Part shown: positions 27,842 through 36,607 of the stretch, one piece after another
How the letters are laid out: each line of letters opens with the position of its first letter
Position numbering within the stretch: the first letter of the stretch is position 1
Source of the DNA: Geothermovivens sp964644845
Lineage (GTDB): Bacteria; Zhuqueibacterota; Zhuqueibacteria; Oleimicrobiales; Geothermoviventaceae
DNA: 44,197 bases
Direction of reading: 5' to 3'
NCBI GenBank assembly: GCA_964644845.1
Contig: CAZXXS010000108.1
Coordinates: forward strand, 1-44,197
Program-made: the position numbers and the translations under genes
Notes under the pieces: generated by a model
Seen by the model: the letters and a program-made list of their open reading frames with translations, nothing else
What the model was told of the DNA's origin: nothing
The model's database searches: none

Positions 27842-28507
27842 TCAGAGGTTTTTCAACAGCCCTGCGGCCAGAGAACCGTCGCCCCAAGCCCTGAGAAAAC
27901 GGTCCAGCGCGTCTTCACACGTGCGGAGGTGCGCCACACCTGCCGCCCGCAGACTCTGGTTCACAGCAGAAACACTGATTCCCAGGTGTTCAGCCACGGC
28001 TTTTTGTGAACCCAGTTTTTCAAGCAAGAAGAACCGTTCGCGCTGATGGGTTGTCCAGCGGCCCATCAGCGTTTCGATCAGCCCACCGAGCGCCGACAGA
28101 AGCGCGTCAGCGTGGTTTTCCCGGGTTCGGAAAACCAGCCACTGGTCTTCCCGCTTGGCCAGGCGCAAAGCCTCCCGACTGCGGTGGAAAACGGGCCCGT
28201 CCATCTGAGTCACGTCACGGCTCAAGGCGGTGGTTAATTGGCCCTCGCCAACGCCGTACCGGGCCGTGTAAGGGTAAAGCTCTTTCCGGAAAAAGCGCAC
28301 GACAGCAAAAGCGGGCGCCACGTCTTGCAGCAAGCCTTGCCACTCATCCCCAATTGTGACGCGGAAAGGAGCGAGAAGCACGTCGGCAAAAGCTGCATTG
28401 GCCCGCTCGAGGGCGGCGTTCAGCACACGCTGCAGCCCAGCACGGTCCGCGACCTGCCGTGACTCACGGATGTCAGCCGTCACTGCGCAGGGTAAGACCT
28501 TCCACAT
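27842..28507 (-). CDS. SatD family protein with C-terminal helix-turn-helix, 221 aa
   Basis: SatD-family proteins are of unknown biochemical role; the name comes from an acid-tolerance operon of streptococci. Typical blocks are 'AVTADIRESRQVADR', 'LLAPFRVTIGDEWQGLL', 'ARYGVGEGQLTT' and 'MDGPVFHRSREAL'. The end has a helix-turn-helix ('SQKAVAEHLGISVSAVNQSLR'), so it may bind DNA, perhaps the palindromes just downstream. ATG 28507 has GAGGG 7 bases upstream. It pairs with the DUF3307-like membrane gene. Confidence 0.85.
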   Translation of the reverse strand: MWKVLPCAVTADIRESRQVADRAGLQRVLNAALERANAAFADVLLAPFRVTIGDEWQGLLQDVAPAFAVVRFFRKELYPYTARYGVGEGQLTTALSRDVTQMDGPVFHRSREALRLAKREDQWLVFRTRENHADALLSALGGLIETLMGRWTTHQRERFFLLEKLGSQKAVAEHLGISVSAVNQSLRAAGVAHLRTCEDALDRFLRAWGDGSLAAGLLKNL

Positions 28508-28562
28508 GGGAGTTCCCTCGCCAGTTACCAAGGGCCATTACAGACGCCGCTGCCCGTTGCGA

Positions 28563-29045
28563 TCACTTTTTTCGGAACAGAGGCGCCAGTTTGTCCCAGG
28601 TTTCCCACAGCCCCTCGTTCACCACCTTGGTGTGTCCGATTACCGGCATGAAATTGGTGTCCCCTTCCCACCGCGGCACAATGTGCAGGTGCACGTGTCC
28701 AGCCACACCTGCGCCAGCCACAGCACCCTGATTCACCCCCAGGTTAAAGCCGTGGGGCGAGATGGCTTGCTTCAACACCTCAAGACTACGCGCTGTTAGA
28801 TCCATCATTTCGGCGCGTTCTTCGCCGGTCAAATCCTGGATTTCAGCCACGTGCCGGAAGGGCACGATCATCAAGTGTCCGTTGTTGTACGGGTAGTAGT
28901 TTAAGATCACGTAGCAAAGCTGGCCCCGGTACAGAATCAGAGCCTTTCGGTCGTCTGTCTCTCTGGGTTTCACACAGAAAACGCATTCGTCTGTCTTTTC
29001 CCCCAGGATGTACTCCATGCGCCAGGGGGCCCAGAGCACGTCCAT
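28563..29045 (-). CDS. HIT family hydrolase (Ap4A phosphorylase-like), 160 aa
   Basis: This is a nucleotide hydrolase or transferase of the histidine-triad superfamily. The triad is 'HVHLHIVPRW', and the N-terminus has 'LWAPWRMEYI' and the 'CVFC' metal site seen in the Ap4A-phosphorylase/FHIT-like branch. The substrate is probably a dinucleoside polyphosphate or an adenylated compound. ATG 29045 has GGTGG upstream; GTG 29057 is an alternative. It lies 170 bases after EF-G2, separated by that gene's terminator. Confidence 0.92.
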   Translation of the reverse strand: MDVLWAPWRMEYILGEKTDECVFCVKPRETDDRKALILYRGQLCYVILNYYPYNNGHLMIVPFRHVAEIQDLTGEERAEMMDLTARSLEVLKQAISPHGFNLGVNQGAVAGAGVAGHVHLHIVPRWEGDTNFMPVIGHTKVVNEGLWETWDKLAPLFRKK

Positions 29046-29158
29046 TCGCTTTTCCACCGTTCGTTCTGTCCCTTCCGTTGGTCCACCACTCTCTTTGGCA
29101 TCAATCTACTCAACGCGCAGGACAAATTCAACTTTCGTCCTGCCCAAGGTGATCAGAC

Positions 29159-29188
29159 AAAAATGGGCGAGAGAAAATCCCTCGCCCA
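29159..29188 (-). terminator. Rho-independent terminator of the EF-G2 gene
   Basis: On the minus strand TGGGCGAG pairs with CTCGCCCA (8 bp, 9-nt loop) and is followed immediately by TTTTT. It begins about 28 bases after the EF-G2 stop codon. Confidence 0.85.
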
Positions 29189-29215
29189 CTGAGTGTCCAG
29201 GTTTCGGATGCAGGC

Positions 29216-31303
29216 TTACCTCTTCTGTTTTTCTTCCTCAGCCTTGGCGATTAGCTTTTCGGCGATGTCCTTCGGTACCTCCTCGTAGTGCGAGAAGCGT
29301 CGACGGTGCACGCCTCGACCCTGCGTCAGACTGCGGAGCGTGGTGGAATACTTGTACAGCTCGGCGAGTGGCACCTTCGCCTTAATGACCTGGAACGGGC
29401 CCTCGCTGTCGATGCCCAAAATCTTACCCCGACGCGCCGAAAGATCCCCCATCACGTCGCCAAGGTATTCTTCCGGCACAATCACTTCCACGTCGTAAAT
29501 GGGCTCAAGAATCACAGGCTGCGCCTCTTTGAAGGCCTTCTTGAAACCCATCGAGGCAGCAATCTTAAAGGCCATGTCCGACGAATCCACGCTGTGGTAA
29601 GACCCGTCGTAGAGCGTGACCTTCACGTCCATCACCGGGTAGCCAGCGATGACCCCTTCCTCCATCGCCTCACGCACGCCCTTTTCCACCGCCGGAATGT
29701 ACTTGGACGGTACCACGCCGCCCACGATGGCATCAACGAATTCAAAGCCCTGGCCGCGAGGCAGCGGCTCCAGCCGGAGCCAAACGTCGCCGTACTGACC
29801 ACGCCCGCCCGTCTGCTTTTTGTACTTGCCCTGGGCTTCCGCCTTCTTCTTCAGCGTTTCGCGGTACGGAATCTTGGGTTCGACCAGATCCACTTCGACG
29901 CCGAACTTGTCTTTCAGGCGTTTCACCACCACTTCCAGGTGAAGCTCGCCCTGGCCAGAGATGATGGTCTGGCGGAGCTCCGGATCGTAGTGGACTGTAA
30001 ACGTCGGATCTTCTTCGTGGAGCGAGGAAAGACCGGCAGAGATCTTCTCCTCGTCGCCCTTGGAACGCGGTTCCACGGCAACGCGAATGGCCGGCTCAGG
30101 AAAGTCAATGCCCTTCAGAACAACCGGGTCGCGCTTGTCGCAGAGCGTGTCGCCCGTGTGCGTGTCGCGAAGCTTGACCACTGCGCCGATGTCGCCAGCG
30201 TTGATGTAGCCCACCTCGTGCCGCTCTTTACCGTTCATCTGGTACACCTGGCCAATCCGTTCTGTGATGCCGCGGTTGGGGTTCAGCAGTTCGGAACCCG
30301 TCTTCACACTTCCGGAGAAGACGCGGAAAAAGCTCAAATCGCCCACGTGCATTGCCGACACAGTTTTGAACACGAGAGCAGCAGTGGGTTCCTCGACGTT
30401 CGGCTTACGAACCACCGTCTCGTCCGAATCCGGCCGCACCCCCTCTTCCGGCGGCATGTCGGCGGGAGACGGAGCGAAACGAGCGACGAAATCGAGCAAG
30501 TGCCGGGTGCCGATGTTGTTCACCGCCGCCCCCGCCAGCACCGGGTAAATGGTGCCCTGCAACAGTCCTTTCTTGATGCCCTCGCGAAGCTCGTCTTCGG
30601 TGAGGTCGCCGTTCTCAAAATACTTCTCCATGAGGTCGTCGTCGGCTTCGGCGGCTTTCTCGACCAACTTCTCGCGCAATTCGCTGGCCTTGCTCTGCCA
30701 CTCCGAAGGGATGTCGGCCGTCTTGAACGTGCCGGATTTGTCCCGATTGTACGTCACCAGGCGCATGCTGATCAGGTCGACAATCGTGTCAAAGTCCTCG
30801 CCCGGATTCACCGCAAACTGCACCGGTGTGATGGCATTGCCGAAACGATCGGTCAGCTGCTGAACCACGTTGTCGAAATCAGCGCGGTCGCGGTCCAGCC
30901 GATTCACAAAGAGGATCCGTGGGAGGTTGCGGTCGTTGCTGAGTTTCCACACCGTCTCCGTGCCAACCTCAATGCCCGACTCCGCGTTCAGCAGGATCAC
31001 AGCCGTGTCTGCCACTCGCAGGCCGGACACAACCTCGCCGATGAAGTCCGTGTACCCCGGGGTGTCCAGGATGTTGATCTTTTTGCCTTCCCAGTTGCAG
31101 TGCATGAAGCTCAGCGCAATGGAAATCTTTCGCTCAATTTCGTCCGGATTGTAGTCCGAAACCGTGGAACCTTCCTCGACACTACCAAGTCGTTTGATCA
31201 TCCCGGAGGTAAACAGCATGGCCTCAACCAGCGACGTCTTTCCGGCGCCGCCGTGGGCTACAAGGCAGATATTTCGGATGTCCTCAATCCCGTACTCTTT
31301 CAC
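29216..31303 (-). CDS. Elongation factor G paralogue (EF-G2 type), 695 aa
   Basis: The protein has all five EF-G domains but divergent GTPase motifs. G1 is 'AHGGAGKTSLVEAML' instead of AHIDAGKTT, G3 is 'DTPGYTDFIGE' instead of DTPGHVDF, and G4 is 'NRLDRD' instead of NKMD. Domain IV has 'QTGGRGQYGDVWLRLEPL' and 'GSYHSVDSSDMAFKIA'. These features match the EF-G2 subfamily found in Thermus and others, not the main translocase. Its role is unsettled; translocation, ribosome recycling or stress functions have been proposed for relatives. GTG 31303 has GGAGG 6 bases upstream. It is monocistronic with its own terminator. Confidence 0.92.
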   Translation of the reverse strand: MKEYGIEDIRNICLVAHGGAGKTSLVEAMLFTSGMIKRLGSVEEGSTVSDYNPDEIERKISIALSFMHCNWEGKKINILDTPGYTDFIGEVVSGLRVADTAVILLNAESGIEVGTETVWKLSNDRNLPRILFVNRLDRDRADFDNVVQQLTDRFGNAITPVQFAVNPGEDFDTIVDLISMRLVTYNRDKSGTFKTADIPSEWQSKASELREKLVEKAAEADDDLMEKYFENGDLTEDELREGIKKGLLQGTIYPVLAGAAVNNIGTRHLLDFVARFAPSPADMPPEEGVRPDSDETVVRKPNVEEPTAALVFKTVSAMHVGDLSFFRVFSGSVKTGSELLNPNRGITERIGQVYQMNGKERHEVGYINAGDIGAVVKLRDTHTGDTLCDKRDPVVLKGIDFPEPAIRVAVEPRSKGDEEKISAGLSSLHEEDPTFTVHYDPELRQTIISGQGELHLEVVVKRLKDKFGVEVDLVEPKIPYRETLKKKAEAQGKYKKQTGGRGQYGDVWLRLEPLPRGQGFEFVDAIVGGVVPSKYIPAVEKGVREAMEEGVIAGYPVMDVKVTLYDGSYHSVDSSDMAFKIAASMGFKKAFKEAQPVILEPIYDVEVIVPEEYLGDVMGDLSARRGKILGIDSEGPFQVIKAKVPLAELYKYSTTLRSLTQGRGVHRRRFSHYEEVPKDIAEKLIAKAEEEKQKR

Positions 31304-31485
31304 CTTCGTCCTCCATTGCGTTGAAGCCTCCGAATGCTCACAGCCAGTGGGTAATTTTCACGTTCACTACGTCCAACAACTCCATTCCTCGCAAGAAACA
31401 AGAACCTGTCCAGGCAGTAACTTCACAACAAGCGTGTATCTCGTTCAACAGGCTACCCTGGGACTGAACGCGGGAAACAACCGCT

Positions 31486-33027
31486 CTACGATTCCTCCAG
31501 AGTTCTTTCCTCACGCTCGCGCAGCATCCGTTTCAAAATCCGGCCGGTAGTGCTGCGGGGCACTTCGTCGCAGAAAGCAATGTAGCGAGGACATTTGTAG
31601 AGAGCCATTCGGTCGCGGCAGTAGTTGATCAATTCCTCGGCCGTGACTTTCATCCCTTCGCGCAGAACGACGTAGGCTTTCACCTCTTCGCCCTGTTTGG
31701 GATCCGGGACTCCGATCACCACAGCCCTTTCCACCGCAGGATGACCAAGCAAGCACTGTTCGATCTCGCTCGGGAAGATGCTGAATCCGCCCTTGATGAT
31801 CACGTCCTTCTTCCGGTCCACAAGAAAGAGGTAGCCTTCGTCGTCCAGGTAACCGATGTCGCCGGTGTGGAGCCAGCCGTTTCGCAGCACTTCTTCGGTC
31901 GCTTTGGGCCGGTTCAAGTAGTCGCGAAGCACTGTAGGCCCCCTGACCACCACTTCACCCACCTTACCCGGTCGCAGAAACTCATCCGCGTCGCTGAAGA
32001 CGGCTACCTCCATCCCGTAGAGAGGCTGTCCCACAGAGCCAGGGCGCCACTCTCGGTCCAGGCGTGTGCAAGCAACCAGTGAGAAGGTTTCCGTCAGGCC
32101 GTAACCGGGCAACACGCGGGCATCAAAACGGCGCTCGAAGCCGGTAACCAGCGCTTCGGAGATCGGCGCACCAGACGTGATGCAGTACCTCAGGCTGGGC
32201 AACTGCAGATCATCGCCGGCAGCATCCAGCAACTGAGCCAACATCGTGGGCACAGCAGCCAGCCAGCGTACCTCGTGCTGTCGAAGCGATGCCAGCACGT
32301 GAGCCGGATCAAACCTCGGCTCCAGAACGACACACCCCCCGGTGAGTAGAGGAGCATTCATCGTCACTGCCTGGCCGAAGGCGTGGTACAAAGGCAACAC
32401 AGCCAAGTGCCTGTCGCCTGCGTGAAAACGGAACTGGTCCCACAAGAGCTCAGAGCTCGCCTTCAGGCTGCTGTGCTTGAGCTCGGCACCCATTGGGCGC
32501 CCCGTTGTTCCCGCCGTGTACAAAATGACCGCGATGTCCTCATCCCCGGTTTCCTCAGGCTCGATCAGTGGCTCACTCTGCTCTTGCAGCCGTACAAAAC
32601 TGTGGGCCCCTGGCGGGATGCGATCGCCAAGGAAGATTTTCACGGAACAGTGATCCAGCGCGTCCGCCGCTGCAGCCACGGTAGAGGCAAAACCTTCCCA
32701 GGCGATGATTCCTTTCGCCTCCGAATCCTCCAGAATGTAGCGGAGCTCTCCCTGCTTGTACGTGATGTTGATCGGTACAACCGTTGCCCCGGTACGCAGG
32801 ATGGCGTAGTAAGCAACCGGGAACTGCACGATGTTGGGAAGCATCAACGCCACGCGGTCGCCACGCTGGACTCCCAGATTCACGAGGGCTCGCGCCAAGC
32901 GATTGACGGCGTCCGCGAAACGGGAGTAAGTAACCGTGTGTTCACGAAAAATGAGGGCCGGCTGATCCGGGTATTCAGAAACGATCCTGTCCAGTTTCGC
33001 GACGAGTTCAGACAAAATACCTCCCAC
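31486..33027 (-). CDS. AMP-forming acyl-CoA synthetase, 513 aa
   Basis: This ANL-superfamily ligase probably activates fatty acids with ATP and CoA. Motifs are 'LYTAGTTGRPMG' (A3), 'YGLTETFSLV' (A5), 'GWLHTGDIGYLDDEGYLFLVDRKKDVI' in two pieces (A7-A8), and 'STTGRILKRML' with the catalytic Lys (A10). In A3 the usual Lys of PKG is a Met. A GTG at 33027 begins the frame, but GGAGGT overlaps its second and third codons, so a TTG four codons later could be the true start. It is transcribed divergently from the secreted GH5 gene. Confidence 0.9.
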   Translation of the reverse strand: MGGILSELVAKLDRIVSEYPDQPALIFREHTVTYSRFADAVNRLARALVNLGVQRGDRVALMLPNIVQFPVAYYAILRTGATVVPINITYKQGELRYILEDSEAKGIIAWEGFASTVAAAADALDHCSVKIFLGDRIPPGAHSFVRLQEQSEPLIEPEETGDEDIAVILYTAGTTGRPMGAELKHSSLKASSELLWDQFRFHAGDRHLAVLPLYHAFGQAVTMNAPLLTGGCVVLEPRFDPAHVLASLRQHEVRWLAAVPTMLAQLLDAAGDDLQLPSLRYCITSGAPISEALVTGFERRFDARVLPGYGLTETFSLVACTRLDREWRPGSVGQPLYGMEVAVFSDADEFLRPGKVGEVVVRGPTVLRDYLNRPKATEEVLRNGWLHTGDIGYLDDEGYLFLVDRKKDVIIKGGFSIFPSEIEQCLLGHPAVERAVVIGVPDPKQGEEVKAYVVLREGMKVTAEELINYCRDRMALYKCPRYIAFCDEVPRSTTGRILKRMLREREERTLEES

Positions 33028-33067
33028 AGTGATTGCCGCGCCCGTTGTCAGGCAGATCGACTTTCAA

Positions 33068-33088
33068 TTTAGCAGAAATCCCGCTAAA
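33068..33088. promoter_or_regulatory. Inverted repeat TTTAGC-N9-GCTAAA in a divergent promoter region
   Basis: A perfect 6-bp dyad with a 9-nt centre, flanked further out by GACTT and AAGTC, lies 41 bases upstream of the acyl-CoA ligase start. It could be an operator for that gene, or a hairpin in its leader. Confidence 0.4.
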
Positions 33089-33324
33089 AGTCAAGCTCGA
33101 AAGCCAAACCCCACTCCTGTAAGCCTTGGGATTCCCTGCATTTGCAACTCGCGGCAAAAGTCGCGACGCCCGCCCACAAACTCTTTGCAAATTTCTGGGC
33201 CGGGCCGTAAGTTCATTCTGGTGCGTTCGAGCTCACCACCGGGAAATTTGCGTGCGGGGTCAGGGCTTGCTACTGTGAACAGCGCCGATTGGCTCCGTCC
33301 AAACGTAGCCCACCGACAGGTTGA

Positions 33325-33346
33325 AACGGGCAAACGTTTTCCCGTT
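33325..33346. promoter_or_regulatory. 22-bp near-perfect palindrome upstream of the secreted GH5 gene
   Basis: AACGGGCAAAC-GTTTTCCCGTT is self-complementary at 10 of 11 half-site pairs and centred on AAACGTTT. A central CG flanked by A and T runs is typical of LacI/GalR-family operators. It ends 60 bases before GTG 33407, a fitting place for control of a polysaccharide-degrading enzyme. No regulator gene is adjacent. Confidence 0.6.
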
Positions 33347-33406
33347 CCGAGGCGGCCTTCGGTGAAGCGTTTCAAACATCTGACCCTGCAACAGGGAGGA
33401 AACAGC

Positions 33407-35404
33407 GTGCTTTTCGCTCAAAAATGCTCAAACCTGGTGTTCAGATTGCTGGTGTGGGCGTTTGTTTCGGCAGCGGGTGTGTTGCTTTGGGAACCTCTTT
33501 TCGGCCAAACCACGTTTCACCGCGGTTTCAATCTAACGCGCTGGTTCCAAAAGCCCTCTCCATCGCGCATTCAGCTCAATCAGTTTACACCGGACGACTT
33601 TCGCCACCTGGTTGACCTGGGCTGCGACCACATCAGACTTCCCATCAACCTGCTTGTCTTCGCAGACGAAAACGGCAATCCGGACTCCGTGTTCGTTCGG
33701 CTCCTCGATCAGGTGATCGACTGGTCGGAGGATGCCGGGCTGGTCATCATTCTTGACAATCACACGTTCGACCCGCGCGTTTCCACAAGCCCCGCCATCA
33801 AGCCCAAACTTGTAGCCACGTGGCGTCATCTCGCCCGCCACTGCCGCCTGCGTTCTCGACGTGTCGTTTTTGAGATTCTTAACGAACCTCACGGAATTGC
33901 CGACCCCGTTTGGGCGACCATCCAGCAAGAGGTAATCCAGGCCATTCGTAGTGTGGACACGGTTCACAGCATCGTCGTCACACCTGCGAATTGGGCCCAC
34001 ATCGAGAACCTCTACCGTCTGCCGAGCTACGCCGACAGCAACCTCATCTACACCTTCCACTTTTACGACCCTTTCCTCTTCACTCACCAGGGGGCAAGTT
34101 GGACCAATCCTCCGCTGACCGACCTGAGCGGCGTGCCGTTCCCCTACGATCCCGCCCGTATGCCGAGCCTGCCAGCCAGCCTGGTTGGCACGTGGGTTCA
34201 ACGGATTTACGACGCGTACCCTCAAAACGGCAACGTAGACTGGCTGCGCGAGCAACTGCAAAAGGCTGTGACTTTCGCCGAGATGCGCCACGTCCCCGTG
34301 TGGTGTGGCGAATTCGGGGCTTACATGCCGCACAGCACCACAGAAGACCGCGGGCGTTGGCTGAACGCAGTGCGGACGTTCCTGGAGGAAAACAACGTGC
34401 CCTGGACCCATTGGGAGTATTCCGGTGACTTCGGGATCTTTGAACCGGGGAGTGACGAGCGCTTCGAGTCCGACCTGAATGTGCCCATCTTGAGAGCTCT
34501 GGGTCTGAATGTACCTCCCCAGCACGAATTCGAACGCGAGCCAGACACAACCGGCTTCCAGATTTACGACGATGAGATTGCCCCGGGACTTCTCGAAGAC
34601 AGCTGGGCACCGGCAGCAGACATCGATTTGCGGTGGACAAAGTCACCGCATTCGGGGAGGGCCTGCCTGCACTTCGCACACCCGGAAACCTACAACTACC
34701 TCGGTCTGCGGTTCTCGCCCGTTCGAAATCTTTCGAAACTCGTAGAGCGCAGCTTCGCTTTGGAAATGTGGGTTCGCTGCAATCAACCGGAGGCCAAAAT
34801 CTACGTGCGTTTCGTCGACACCAAGACTGGGGCAGCTGATCATCCCTGGCGCGTACGTGCAGTGTTGGGTCCGCCCGAATTGCGTTGGTCCGGTGACTGG
34901 CAGTACATCCGAGTGCCCTTGCAAGACTTCAAAGAGTACGGTTCCTGGGACAACGGCCGCTGGTACAATCCGGAAGGACTTTTCGACTGGGCCGAGATCG
35001 AGCACCTCCACGTCGTCGCCGACTACAGCGACTTGTCCAGCGTGTCTGTCGATCTGGATGACATCGCCATTGTGGGACCGACTTCCCGGGCCACCGCGCC
35101 TCACAACGGCGTTTTTGCCAAAGGCTTTCGCTTGAAACCCGGGTACCCGAACCCCGCTCACCTCGGAAGCCGCGTGATCTTCCCTTTCGTTCTACCACGG
35201 GGTGGGCGTGTTGCGTTGAGCGTTTTCAACCTCCGGGGGCGTGAGGTCTACAAGACCACTCGTGAGTACCAAACGGCTGGGATTCACCATCTGTCCTGGG
35301 CGGGGAGCGATGGCCGCGGGCGGCGCGTTCCGGCGGGACTTTATCTTTATCGTTTGAACTTCCAGGGCAGAACCTTCGCAGGAAAAGTGGTGTTTCTCAA
35401 GTAG
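33407..35404 (+). CDS. Secreted GH5-type cellulase/endoglucanase with T9SS sorting domain, 665 aa
   Basis: GTG 33407, with GGAGG 8 bases upstream, starts a protein with a signal peptide (about 1-34). The GH5 barrel (about 36-335) has the acid/base Glu160 in 'FEILNEPHG' and the nucleophile Glu302 in 'VWCGEFGAY', plus 'GFNLTRWF' and 'YTFHFYDP'. A beta-sandwich of about 345-575 follows ('FALEMWVRC', 'SVDLDDIAIVGP'), probably carbohydrate-binding. The last 85 residues ('GYPNPAHLGS', 'VALSVFNLRGREVY', 'VPAGLYLYRL', 'GKVVFLK') are a type IX secretion type A C-terminal signal. The product should be exported and attached to, or released from, the cell surface. The substrate is likely a beta-glucan. 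Confidence 0.92.
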   Translation: MLFAQKCSNLVFRLLVWAFVSAAGVLLWEPLFGQTTFHRGFNLTRWFQKPSPSRIQLNQFTPDDFRHLVDLGCDHIRLPINLLVFADENGNPDSVFVRLLDQVIDWSEDAGLVIILDNHTFDPRVSTSPAIKPKLVATWRHLARHCRLRSRRVVFEILNEPHGIADPVWATIQQEVIQAIRSVDTVHSIVVTPANWAHIENLYRLPSYADSNLIYTFHFYDPFLFTHQGASWTNPPLTDLSGVPFPYDPARMPSLPASLVGTWVQRIYDAYPQNGNVDWLREQLQKAVTFAEMRHVPVWCGEFGAYMPHSTTEDRGRWLNAVRTFLEENNVPWTHWEYSGDFGIFEPGSDERFESDLNVPILRALGLNVPPQHEFEREPDTTGFQIYDDEIAPGLLEDSWAPAADIDLRWTKSPHSGRACLHFAHPETYNYLGLRFSPVRNLSKLVERSFALEMWVRCNQPEAKIYVRFVDTKTGAADHPWRVRAVLGPPELRWSGDWQYIRVPLQDFKEYGSWDNGRWYNPEGLFDWAEIEHLHVVADYSDLSSVSVDLDDIAIVGPTSRATAPHNGVFAKGFRLKPGYPNPAHLGSRVIFPFVLPRGGRVALSVFNLRGREVYKTTREYQTAGIHHLSWAGSDGRGRRVPAGLYLYRLNFQGRTFAGKVVFLK

Positions 35405-35486
35405 CCTTTCTGTTCAACCTTTTTCCGGCAAGGGGGTTGCATTCCGAATCGTACGTACTGCGAAGCCGAACTCTGCAGCTTTCCCC

Positions 35487-36557
35487 CTACGGTTCTCGCC
35501 TCTCCGGATCTTTCTCGTCTTCCTCCGCAGACGCCTGGGTGTCGTCCAGCAGGCCTGGCTCGGCAGAAACCGTGGTCACGAGCCAGACGCCATTCGTAGT
35601 CGGCTGGGCCTCCGCATCCCACTCAGCCAAGCGCCGGGCGTTTCGGCGCCGGATCAAAACGTAGGCGAGCACCGCCAGCAGCACGAGAAAAACCCAGCCG
35701 ATCCAGGCCAGGTCTTGCAGCAAATCCCAGCGGTGGGTCTTGCGCCAGTACTGAATCAGATCGAGCTCAAAAAGTCGAAAAGGCCGACCGATGGCACGTT
35801 CAAAGGCAGTGCTAAACGGCAACCCTTCGGCAAGGCCCATCAGAATATCCGCGGGGGCTCCTGGCCCGTACCGTTGAATGAGGTAAGTGACGGCCTCCAG
35901 GCTCTCCTGGTACGCGAGGGCTGCTTTCGCGCGCCGGAAACGAAGTACGCGGTCGATGTCCGACAACGGGATCAACGAACGGGTGGTGAGCGCGCGGCCA
36001 ATCAAACGGCCGTCTTTGTAAACCGGCCGTCCGGAGTACACCATGGCCAGCCCCTCATTCAACCAGGCGGGTACGTGTTTGTTGCCGACTACCTCGGCCA
36101 CAATTACGTGCGTCAACTCGTGCAACAACGTTTCCACCAGGTTCGTGTCGCGGTCCCAGTGAGGTGATTTGAGTACAATCCGCCGTGCCTCCGGAATCGC
36201 CACAGCCCCAGCCCAATCGGGCAATGCTGTGCCAGTCAGTTCCCGAAAAACCTTGGGACTCGACGCAAGGTAGATGTTAACCCGAGGTAATCGGTGGGTA
36301 CCGAGTTCGTCCGCAATCGGGAGACCGTCCAAGGTCAAATGTCTTACCACTTTTTCGGCGTTCTTACGGTCCTCTTCGGCTGCGAACACCTGGACACTGT
36401 CCACCCGAAACACCAGCCAGGCGCGTTGGGCAGCGTGGGATGGCAGCGTCAGCGCCAGGAGGATCAACGCGCAGACGAAGACCCGCCAGCAGACGTCCTT
36501 CGAGCGACCTGTTCGCGCTGGTCCGGTTGGGAAACGACGTGCGAAATCAACAGGCAT
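35487..36557 (-). CDS. Membrane-anchored gluzincin metallopeptidase (peptidase MA-like), 356 aa
   Basis: A signal peptide or anchor (about 25-43) precedes an extracytoplasmic zinc-peptidase domain. The motif is 'LLHELTH' (His146, Glu147, His150), with Glu168 of 'WLNEGLA' as the probable third ligand. A membrane segment lies at about 283-303, with a cytoplasmic acidic tail of 50 residues. This matches the peptidase MA superfamily. It follows the four-cysteine protein by 50 bases and converges on the GH5 gene, so it may be the last gene of the pseudo-signalling cluster. The ATG has no obvious binding site. The substrate is unknown. Confidence 0.85.
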   Translation of the reverse strand: MPVDFARRFPTGPARTGRSKDVCWRVFVCALILLALTLPSHAAQRAWLVFRVDSVQVFAAEEDRKNAEKVVRHLTLDGLPIADELGTHRLPRVNIYLASSPKVFRELTGTALPDWAGAVAIPEARRIVLKSPHWDRDTNLVETLLHELTHVIVAEVVGNKHVPAWLNEGLAMVYSGRPVYKDGRLIGRALTTRSLIPLSDIDRVLRFRRAKAALAYQESLEAVTYLIQRYGPGAPADILMGLAEGLPFSTAFERAIGRPFRLFELDLIQYWRKTHRWDLLQDLAWIGWVFLVLLAVLAYVLIRRRNARRLAEWDAEAQPTTNGVWLVTTVSAEPGLLDDTQASAEEDEKDPERREP

Positions 36558-36607
36558 GGTGGCGAAGAAAAGCTTTCCCTCGGCGAGGGTTATTTTGGAG
36601 GGTATTT

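Noticed and set aside
29288..31324. 678-codon open frame antisense to the EF-G2 gene
   Set aside because: It mirrors EF-G2 and reflects codon bias in GC-rich coding sequence. Its protein is rich in His and Arg and has no recognisable domain.
33533..34525. 330-codon open frame antisense to the GH5 gene
   Set aside because: It lies wholly inside a clearly identified gene with intact catalytic motifs, and has no features of its own.
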